A stretch of DNA of 64,000 nt from Larix kaempferi (taxonomy: Eukaryota > Streptophyta > Pinopsida > Pinales > Pinaceae): contig BSBM01000386.1 in assembly GCA_027924585.1 (NCBI GenBank), forward strand, positions 3,992,001 through 4,056,000, in the 5' to 3' direction. Positions 43,801 through 52,379 of this stretch are shown here, in pieces (position 1 is the first letter of the stretch; each line of letters begins with the position of its first letter). The translations under genes and the position numbers were made by a program. Under the pieces are notes generated by a model. That model ran no database searches, was not told the DNA's origin, and was given only the letters and a program-made list of their open reading frames with translations.

Positions 43801-44960
43801 TCTTTCATCTTCAAGGGTGTTCCAGAATCTAGCTTATAGCTAGCTTCACCAATTCCTTTGATGGGATATTGGTAGTCATCTCCTAAAGATACCTTTTGGG
43901 AGGAAGACTTTTCTTCAAGATTTGAGAAGGTCTTCCTTTGACCTGTCATGTGCTTGGAAGCACCACTGTCAATGAGCCATGTATCTTCTCCAGGAGATAC
44001 AGATCCAGAGAGTGCAGAGAATAGAACATATTCTTCTGGATCTTCTTTCTTCACCTTACATCTTTTCCTTTTGGGTTTTACCTCTACCTCTTCTTCTTCT
44101 TCATCTTCTTCCTCTTCTTCTTCTTCACTATCATTTTCTGCCATATGTGCATGATGTCTTTTGTGGAAGAACTTCTTCTTTTGAGAGGGACAAAATCTAG
44201 AGATGTGTCCCAATTTATGACAATTGTAGCATTCTACTGTGGAAAGATCTCTTGCTGAATTGGGTCCTCTTCTCTTGTTAGATCTAGAGAAGTGTTGAGA
44301 TCCTTTGTGGTTAACTCTCTTGAGATGACTCATTCTTCTTCTTTTGGTATGAGTGGCCAAGGCTTGGTCATCCTCTTTGAGAAGGGATTCTCTATTTGCA
44401 ACCCTAGCTTCTTCTTGAACACAATCCTCCCATACTATATCAAACTTCATGCTCTCTTTCCTGGCACACATAGTTTGTATAAATGACTCCCAAGATCTAG
44501 TGAGACCATTGAAGGAAGTCATTACAAGTTCATCCTCATCAAGGGTATCACCAATTGCATCTAGTTGTTCCTTGATTTGTGAAACCCTTGAGAAGTAGTC
44601 TTGAATGGATTCTCCTTTGTGCATCTTAGTACTCTTCAATTTAGTCCTTAGGTTCATCTTCCTATTGATGTTCTTTCCTTCATACATTCTTCCTAGGGCA
44701 TCATACATTTCCTTTGGAGTCTTCTTGGAGGCCACTTGGGGAATCAAGTGGTCTTTAATGGAATCAGCTATGATTCTCTTTGCCCTAATCAAATCTTTTC
44801 TATGCTTCTCTTTGGCTTCATCTCCTTCTGGTTCTGCAACTTCTTCCTTGATAAACTGAGCAAGATCATTCTCTTCAAGAATGAGACCAATTCTGTATTT
44901 CCATGCCCGAAAATTCTCTATGCCTTCTAGCTTGTCTTCAAGCTTAGTATTTGGAGCCAT
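40884..44960 (-). pseudogene. copia gag-pol polyprotein of C, one stop, integrase Glu to Lys
   Basis: A single frame of about 1358 codons on the minus strand with one TGA at 42017-42015 (about codon 982), inside RT, just before THVCKLKKALYGLKQ. Domains in order: gag; zinc knuckle CYNCHKLGHISRFC (about 244-257); acidic stretch; protease IDSGASKHMTG (Asp about 331); GAG-pre-integrase with HRRLAH; integrase with RSDVCGP (Asp about 525) and RTDNGTEF (Asp about 588), but the third catalytic residue (about 624, NGVAKRKNR) is Lys where Glu is expected, a GAA-to-AAA change; RT with YVDD at 41846-41835; RNase H with SDSDWVGS, STAEAEY and CDNQS. Start at ATG 44960; an in-frame GTG 19 codons upstream is not used as a start in plants. 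All else is intact, so this is a very recently inactivated or trans-mobilised copy. Confidence 0.95.
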
Positions 44961-45411
44961 CTTCTCTTGGGGGAGTCCAAGAGACAGAGTAGACTTACGT
45001 GGAAAGTTACTTTTCACTTTTCCGGAATCTGAAACAGAATTTTATCGCACTTTTGGTAGAATTAGGGTTTGACTTTCCCGGAGTTCTACTTAACCAAAAA
45101 GTTCGATCTATAGCTCAAAAGAATTCTCTTGAGAAGGGCTATCCAACCATGTAATCAGAAATAAAAAATTCCAACTTTTTTCTGAAACCAAATACTGACG
45201 TATCGCACTTTTGGTAGAATTAGGGTTTGGATTTCCCGGAGTTCTACCCAACCAAAAAGTTCGATCTAGGGCTCAAAAGAAATGTATTGAAAAGAGCTAT
45301 CCAGCCATGCAACCAAAAATCAATAATACCAACTTTGGGATGAAACCCTAACTTCACCAAAGAGAGAGAGAGAGGTATTCTTACCTTGTGAAAGATGTCC
45401 TATTCAGTCTA
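44961..45411 (-). other. Leader of C
   Basis: Non-coding. It contains a tandem pair of a unit of about 170 bp around 'cgcacttttggtagaattagggttt' (about 45047 and 45205) and a short (AG)n run at 45361-45373. Confidence 0.7.
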
Positions 45412-45423
45412 GCTCTGATACCA
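45412..45423 (-). other. Primer binding site of C
   Basis: GCTCTGATACCA on the plus strand is TGGTATCAGAGC on the element's strand, directly next to the 5' LTR. Confidence 0.93.
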
Positions 45424-45915
45424 TGTTAAGTTTAAACCAAATAGCCAAGCAAGATCACTGAAAGAAACACAATCACAAGATAGACACACAATATACCCTG
45501 GGAAACCCTCATGGGGTAGAAAACCCAGCAAAGCTTTCCTCAATAAGATGATCAACCAAAATACAAGATGTGCTCCTCCTTCCTTTGTCTCCTTAGCTGA
45601 TCTCCCAGATAAGTGCGCACTCTTCCACAAGTGAGTGAATGAATCTAATGAGGAGTTCACCTCCTCTATTTATACTTGACTCTCAACTGACTAAAAGACC
45701 TTATGGGGCCGACCTCACCTGGAGAAGTCTAATAACCCCTAAAATATAACTACAGGGACGACCCACACATGGTGGGTCTAATAACCCTAGTTAATACTAA
45801 CCCCTGGAGGAATAAACATCTCCAGATACATAATAGGATTACCTCGGAGGAATGAAACATCTCCGGAATAAATAATGTACAATTATAATATTCTTAGAAG
45901 TTACAATATTCAACA
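45424..45915 (-). repeat. 5' LTR of C
   Basis: 492 bp, near-identical to 38190-38681; minus-strand TATA box at 45666-45674; next to the duplication GGTTT. Confidence 0.95.
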
Positions 45916-45920
45916 GGTTT

Positions 45921-46110
45921 GAGGCTGACAGTTGCGATGTTCGTCGCGACTGTCAGGATGAAATTCGCGATGTTCATCGCGAGTATGGGGGAGATAGTCG
46001 CGATGTTCATCGCGACTGTCTGACCAATACCCGCGATGTTCATCACGGGTTCTTGTATGGAAGCCGCGATGATCATTGCGGCTTTTGATGGAAAAGCCGC
46101 GATGGTATTT
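45921..46110. repeat. CGCGATG-type short inverted repeats of G2
   Basis: Five to six units such as 'tcgcgatgttcatcgcgact' and 'cccgcgatgttcatcacggg', each a small near-palindrome, spaced about 30-35 bp. The same kind of unit lies on the other side of C at 38150-38185, and a related one is in the G2 leader at 56820-57085. Confidence 0.75.
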
Positions 46111-46158
46111 TTTGAAAATATTTCTCTGGTGCTAAAAGTTTCTTTATTTTTGGGCAGG

Positions 46159-47583
46159 ATGTTGAGGAGACCATTGGTGTCATGGCGAGAGCGAGAGATG
46201 GAGGAGGATTTGATGGTTCGGATTCGGACTGATCAGGGGGTCCGGCAGGCTCTGGCAGTGAGTGGATTCCTGAAGTTTGTTCAGATTCCACCGATGTGTT
46301 CAGTAGGACCTCTACTGAACAAATTGGTGAGTTGGTGGGTTCCTGCAGAGGGTGCCTTTATTGTTGGCGGTGAGAGGTTGGAGATCACCCGTACTGATGT
46401 ATATTTTCTTACCGGGTTACCTCGCTTAGGGGAGGTGGGGGATCTTCTGCCGAGGATCCCGGTGGGTGTAGACATGGAGGATCTCCTAGAGACCTTCTGT
46501 GTTGCTAGGGATATTGTGCATAACAATGCTTTGAGTCTAAATCATTGTGGGAGTGGGACATGCGGGCTGTTGGGGCTTGTGTTCTGCGGGTGCTGGGTGC
46601 CGTGGCGCCACATTGTTTGTCGGGGGGACAAACGATGATGGTGGATTCTGTGCTGAGGGGGGCCTACTATGCATGGGGTCAGATGTTTTTGGCTGGTGTC
46701 CGGAGAGATCTGGACAAGGTCAGTCAGGAGGGGGAAGAGTTCCGCTATGCCTCCTTTTTGTGTTGTTTTTTCTTTGAGCGGGTACCGACTTTGCGGCCAT
46801 GGGTACCGGTCCGAGACGGTTTGGTGAGCGAGATATGCGTGGTGCGGTGGGGGCATATGATGCCCCGTGGTGGTGGTGGTATCCGTAGGTTCTTTTCATA
46901 GGAGATGTATGAGAAGTGGGAGTAGATCCCCCTGCTGATTGAGGACTATCCATATGCTGGTATGGATTATCGAGGAGATCCGGAGATGCCTCGAGCCCAG
47001 GGACAGGCCTGGGGTTTAGATGGTATGTTTTGTGTTTTGTTCTTTATTATATCATGTATTTTAGATGTTTTTGTTATGATTATAGTTAGATATTTATATG
47101 ATGGTTCACTTGTGTGATTGTGCAGATGTTGGTCCTGTACCACCGTCTGACTATGTGGTTCATAGGGGATGGGCGATGGTGGTCATTCCACCTCTTGTAG
47201 CGGTACCGCCTCCGCATGGTTGAGGATTTGGAGCTTGTGGTCGAGGAGCTGGGCCTCGAGATGATGCTGTGGAGGGTGTCCGAGAGACACTAGATGTGAT
47301 CCTAGCAGGATTTCCAGAGGATGGGTGGAGGGATTTGGATCGAGACATCGTCGAGCGATGTTTCAATGCGCCTCGTGAGTGGCGCTCGATCCTGTTGAGA
47401 GCAGCGTTGTTGGCGGCTGAGTGGAGGGATGGGGCTCAGCAGGATCAGGCAGGGCCAGTGGAGGGGAGGATTTGTTTACGAGATGATCCAGTGGGGCCGG
47501 CAGAGAGGAGAGTTCGGGCTCAGCATGATCCGGCGGGGCCAGTGGAGGAGGGACCAGACGAGCCTAGGGACCGTTATGATTAG
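46159..47583 (+). pseudogene. Antisense plant-mobile-domain-like gene of G2, frameshifted
   Basis: The plus-strand ORF from ATG 46159 (just after the predicted acceptor at 46157) encodes a segment with VRQALAVSGFLKFV, LLNKLVSWWVPAEGAF and EITRTDVYFLTGLP. This matches the pattern of the plant mobile domain (a substrate-proximal 'L..LV.RW.p.t.tF...G...T..DV..L.GLP' block). A frameshift near 46530 moves the reading to the frame giving RVLGAVAPHCLSGGQ and FFFERVPTLRP (46545-46901, then TAG). A 103-bp intron (47023-47125, GTATGT...TGTGCAG) is predicted before the last exon, whose readable end is 47269-47583. It lies on the strand opposite to the element's gag-pol. Antisense ORFs of this kind are known from 3' regions of some Tat elements. 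Family assignment is by motif pattern only. Confidence 0.6.
47023..47125 (+). other. Predicted 103-bp intron of the antisense gene
   Basis: GATG|GTATGTTTTG donor and GATTGTGCAG|ATG acceptor, AT-rich between GC-rich coding flanks; it contains 'tgattatagttag'-like branch sequence. Confidence 0.55.
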
Positions 47584-47769
47584 ATGATATTGTATATGCC
47601 CCCAAATGCTGATGAGCATATGGGGAAGCACTTTTTTGTACGGCTGATGTATTTTTGTATATTGGGTGCTGAGGGCACCTATGACATGTTTTGACTAGAT
47701 TATGATAAATATATATATATGATTTTGGTATATAGTCGTATATGCACATGGATGCATTCATTGTCTTTT
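47584..47769. other. Short spacer after the antisense gene
   Basis: Non-coding, AT-rich, with a (TA)n run at 47704-47720. Probably the 3' end of the antisense transcript; no clear polyadenylation signal picked out. Confidence 0.3.
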
Positions 47770-48012
47770 TGTTTTCCCATGGAGGCATGTTTGATTTTAT
47801 GTATGCCCATGGAGGCACATGTTATGTATGTGGATGCATTATTTTGATTTTGGGATATGCCCGTGGAGGCACATGTTATGCACGTGGATGCATTATTTTG
47901 ATTTTGGTATATGCCCGTGGATGCACATGTTATGCACGTTGATGCATTATTTTGATTTTGGTATATGCCCGTGGAGGCACATGTTATGCACGTGGATGCA
48001 TTATTTTTATTT
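47770..48012. repeat. 54-bp tandem array of G2
   Basis: About 4.5 copies of a 54-bp unit with 'gcccgtggaggcacatgtta', 'tgcacgtggatgcattattt' and 'tgattttggtatat' (starts 47805, 47859, 47913, 47967). It lies between the convergent ends of the pol region and the antisense gene. Confidence 0.92.
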
Positions 48013-48038
48013 ATGATATGGTTTGATTGGTGTGCCAG

Positions 48039-48446
48039 TCAAGAATGTTGGTTGTTGGCCATCTGGTCTGCTACACTATTGAGATTCCTTGGGACGTGTG
48101 TAAATGAAATGGATTCAAACTGTCGAACCATTTGTTTAGTGTGCAAGAATTTTATGAAAAGACAGGGATCGCGTACCTGGTAATCATTGTTGAGCTGGGA
48201 AACGAGGAGTTGTGAGTCCAAGAAAACGTTAAGGTGACGTATGCTCATTTGGAGAGCTGCGGCCAGGAGATCGGTCACGGCATCGTATTTAGCTTGGTTG
48301 TTGGTGGCGGCACCTAAACACACTCCGTCTATGTGGATCAACTCATGTGAAGGGGAATATATTACCCAAGCTGCGGAAGCCAAATTGGGGGACCAACAGC
48401 TTGCACCATCAGCGAAACCGATGTAGCAGAGTGGAACAGGATCCAT
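48039..48446 (-). pseudogene. Plant/archaeal-type RNase H (aRH) of G2, downstream of integrase
   Basis: 135 codons on the minus strand with RNase HI layout: first Asp in FADGASCWSPN, then TNNQAKYDAV, then VFLDSQLLVSQLNN, then VPRNLNSVADQMAN. In the second motif the catalytic Glu (normally NN-x-A-E-Y) is Lys (AAA), a single G-to-A change. Frame differs by one from the integrase frame upstream. It lies after the integrase, whereas the usual place in Tat elements is between the gypsy RNase H and integrase. Role if active: removal of RNA during reverse transcription. Confidence 0.82.
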
Positions 48447-48708
48447 CTGTGGTCATGCAGAGAAAACAAATATTTAGGTTTTTTGATTTTTTTTGAAAAA
48501 CAAAATAATACTGTACAATAATGGACAGTGGTGTCCATTAGATTTACTATGGGTAAAATCGCTTGAGGTACAACCCGTTGCATGGGTTGCGTAGGGGGTT
48601 TCCTTCTGAATCGGTCAGAATGTATGCTCCCTATCTGAGGCAAGTGTGTATAATATATGGGCCTTGCCACATGGACACAAAATTTCCTTTCCCGGTTTTT
48701 TCATGAGC

Positions 48709-51700
48709 CTAATCGTAGGCGAGGACAAGGTCCCCTTCAGTAAAAGTCCTTGGGTGGACATGTTTATCATAACTCAGTTTGGATTGGTTCTTGGCTGCTT
48801 CCATGGTTTGAAGGGTTGTGCCCCAATCTTCATCGGCCTGCTGGAGGAGTAGTAAGCGTTGCTCGATTGGGGAAGTGTCTGGTGGGAGTTCAATGGCCAT
48901 ATGTAGGGTTGGAATCTGGCACTCAATGGGGAGGACGGATTCGACACCGTGTACTAAGTGGAAAGGGGTAAAACCGATGGCGGTTTTGGTTGACGTGCAG
49001 TATGCCCATAGTGTCGGGAAGAGCATGTGGTGCCAATTTGATTTGTGTTTGTCTACAGTGCGCTGGAGGATGGTTTTCAAAATTTTGTTGATTGCTTCGA
49101 CTTGGCCGTTTCCTTGGGGGTAGTAGGCAGAGGAGAAATGGTGTTCAAATTTCAGTAAGGTTGATAATTCTCTCCAGACGGCATCTTCAAAGTGAGAGTG
49201 GTGGTCTGAGACTAGTTGCTTTGGCACTCCAAAATGAGCGATAACATGGTTGAGAAAAAAACGTGCTGCGGTGTCGGCCTTGCAATTGTAAGTTGGCATG
49301 GCTTCTGCCCACTTGGTGAAATAATCTACAGCCACAATAATGTGTTTGTGACTGCCGGCTGACGTGGGATTGCAATCGAGGAAGTCGATGGCCCATTTGC
49401 AGAATGGTCCGACAGTGATGACTGGATGAAGGGGGGCGGGTGGGGTTCTTGCTTTGGGGGCAAAGAGTTGGCAGTTTTGACAATGTTTGACTGCGGTGAT
49501 GCAATCAGTAAATAATGAAGGCCAAAAGTAACCTGCACAGATGATCTTTTGGGTGGTGGCCATAACGGAGAAGTGGCCTCCGCAGGCATCGCTATGGTAA
49601 TCATTAAGGACTTGTTCTGCCTCGTTATGAGATAGGAAGCGTCATAAGATGGTATCGATGCCGCGTCGATAAAGTACATCGCCTAATAAGAGGTATTGGG
49701 GAGCGTGGTGTCGTATACGATGGCGTCCATCACGATCGATGTGGGGTCGAAATTTTTGTGTGCGGAGGTAGATTAAGATGTCTCCGTACCATGGGTCATC
49801 AGACGAAATGATAAAAATGTGGTCGTCAATGATATCCATTTGGATAGCGGGTGATGACGAAGAGGATGGGAGGTCTATGCTGAGTTGAGCGAGTGCTAGG
49901 GCCTTGGTGCTCTTTGGGGTCTTGAAGGTTAGGTCATACTCTTGCAGGATAATCACCCATTTAGCTACGCGGCCTTGAAGAAGGCAATGCGTCAAGAGGA
50001 AAACCATGGGATTGGAATTGGCTACAACTGTGGTGTGGCTCAGGAGAATGTAATGTCGCAGCTTTTGTAGTGAAAAAACGATGGCGAGGGCCATCTTTTC
50101 TTCATATGGGTAGTGGAGGGGTGGGACAGACAAGGTTTGGCTCACATAGTAGATGAAATGCTCTTGACAAGCAGTATCTTCTTGTACAAGAAATCCAGAT
50201 ACAACATGTTCGGATGCTGAAACATAGAGGGTGAAATCTTTTGTGAAATCTGGAGGAGAAATCAACGGGGCGTTTATGAGTGCTTTCTTTAAGTCGGTGA
50301 AAGCTGTCTCTGCTTGTTGGTCCCATATGAAACGAGTATGCAGACGTAGGAGTCGTAGGAAACCGTGGACCGTTGTGGCATAGTCAGGGACAAAACGGTG
50401 AAGGAAGTTGGACCTCCCTTGAAGGCTTTGAAGTTGTCTTAACGTGCAGGGTGACGGTAACTCTAGAATGGCTTGGACTTTTAAGGGGTCTATAGTGATG
50501 CCTTTTTCTGAGATAACAAACCCCAGCAGGCGACCTAATGTAACGCAAAAGACACACTTGAGAGGGTTCAAGCGGATGTTGTATTTTTGACAACGCATGA
50601 AAACTTGTCGAAGGTCGTCTAAATGGTCAGATCGCTTTTTGGATTGAGCTGTGAGGTCGTCCAGATAAACTTTTATGATCTTGTGGAGATCGTGGAAGCA
50701 ATAAGTCATGGCGCATTGGAAGGTGGCTCCAGCATTCTTGAGGCCAAAAGGCATGACGCGATAGGAGAAGGTGCCCCATGGGGTGGTGAAAGCTGTCTTA
50801 TATTGATCTTATTTACGGATTTTTATTTGGTTATATCCGGAGAAACCATCCATAAAAGAAAGGACCTCATGTCCCGCACATTCATCAATTAGTTGGTCAA
50901 TGAAGGGTGTGGGGAAGTTGTCTTTGGGACAAGCGAGGTTGAGGTCTCATAAATCAGTACAAACGCGTATGGTGCCCACATTTTTGTTTACTGGCACTGG
51001 GTTTGAAACCCAGGTGGTGTAGGCAATAGGATATATGAATCCTGCTTTTTGGAGTTTTTCAATCTCAGCTTTAACAATTGGGAGCTTGGACGGGTGAATG
51101 GGCCGTTGTTTTTTTCGGACAAGAGGCACATTGGTCCAAGTGTCGATGTGATGTTCCACAATTTTGGGATCGAGGCCAGGCATCTCGGTGTAAGACCAGG
51201 CGGAGACATCATGAAACTCTTGGATGAGTTTCTTATATGCCTGAGTTTCCGCTTAAGTGCATGATGCACCTAGCGAGATGAGCTCAGGTTTTCCAGGTGT
51301 GGTGGAAATGTCGATTTGTATAATAGGGGAAATGTTTGACATGTTCCCTTCCTCGAAGGCATCTGGTGCTGGGATGGGGTCCTTGAACCAATCAACCTTA
51401 GTTGGTAGGTAATCTTTCGATTCGACTGATAGCTGGTTTGTTGTGGTGGATGTAGATGCCTCAGGGAGGAAATATGAGTGATGATGCATATCGTTCCAAG
51501 GGTAGTCCGGTGCAGTGAGTGTTTCTAAAATTTGCTCATCAGTATGGAAGTAATCAGACCATAAATCAACAGGTTCTAGTTTGTATGTGGTTGAAACCAT
51601 ATAGATGGTATTGATTTATTCCGAAGAAGATGATTTCGAAGGGTAGATCTCCTCGATGAGGGGAGGAGATATCTCTAAGTCGACATTATTCAACTCATAC

Positions 51701-52341
51701 AACACTGCTCTGTAATCTGGGAGATCAGGGCAGTGGTGTGAATAATGGCCATAAATGCCGCATATCGCACAAGGGTGGTTAGTGTGGAGCGTTTTGTTGT
51801 GAGGCTGAGGAGGTGGCTCAAGTATTACTACTGGAATTCCGGTGTCGTCATCCAACATATTCACGTGTTCTTGGAGTGCCGGTAATTGTGGACATTGATG
51901 AGTGGCATGGCCTACGTCGTCACACAATGAGCACTTAGGGGGAATGCGAATAGTTGGGGATTTTTTAGCTACCTTAGGGGTTGTTGGGGGGGTGCGAGTT
52001 ATCAGTCCAGTGTTATAAGTTGGTGGGCCTCTGCCCCCTGTGTTCTGTAATGGAGGTGGGGCATTTCTGGATGTTGATGCCGTAGTCATTATTGGGGGTG
52101 GTCTATTTTGCAGATGAGTGACCGAAGGGGGTGGGTGGCTGGTAGTAGGGATAGGTTGTACCGGTTGTAAAATAACAGTCGGAGTCGGCGGGGGACTCGG
52201 AGCAGGTAAGTACCATACAAGTATCCCTAATGTTAAGCCAGGAAGGTTGAGTGTAGCCATTACTAGCGAACTGACAACTCCAGAAAATGGGAACAAGAAC
52301 GGGATAGTGTGAATTGGCGTTGTGCCAATATGAGTAGGCAC
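48709..52341 (-). pseudogene. G2 pol: zinc knuckles, RT, gypsy RNase H, integrase
   Basis: One frame on the minus strand with at least five stops (near 51616, 51253, 50947, 50808, 49642). Order: two zinc knuckles (51933-51892, CSLCDDVGHATHQC; 51771-51730, CAICGIYGHYSHHC); an acidic linker; RT from about 51200 with LQKAGFIYPI, then FGLKNAGATFQ and YLDD at 50667-50656; gypsy RNase H whose first motif reads LYVSASEHVV, so the catalytic Asp is missing as in other Tat elements; integrase with an HHCC zinc site (about 49610-49470) and catalytic residues in AIDFLD, VSDHH and NGQVEAIN; a C-terminal part with FTEGDLVLAYD. Stops look like CGA-to-TGA and CAA-to-TAA. Dead copy. Confidence 0.88.
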
Positions 52342-52379
52342 TATGGGTGTTTGTGGTAGTGACGAAGGCTGCTGTGTGG

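Larger units (their letters stand above)
38190..45915 (-). mobile_element. Ty1/copia LTR retrotransposon C, young, nearly intact
   Basis: LTRs 45424-45915 (5' on the minus strand) and 38190-38681 (3'), 492 bp each with two differences seen (CCCGG/CCTGG and GGGCCGA/GGGACGA), flanked by GGTTT (38185-38189 and 45916-45920). It has a Met-tRNA primer site, one gag-pol frame with a single stop, a 2.2-kb 3' region of five tandem arrays, and a polypurine tract. The most recent insertion in the window by LTR identity, nested in G2. LTR and arrays are related to those of element B. Confidence 0.96.
38047..46157 (+). other. Predicted first intron of the G2 antisense gene, holding element C
   Basis: Donor CAG|GTAACC at 38047; acceptor after a T-rich run, 'tttatttttgggcag', ending at 46157. 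The original intron would have been about 385 bp; element C (7726 bp plus duplication) landed inside it. The flanks of C (38060-38189 and 45916-46110) are CGCGATG-type repeats. Confidence 0.45.
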
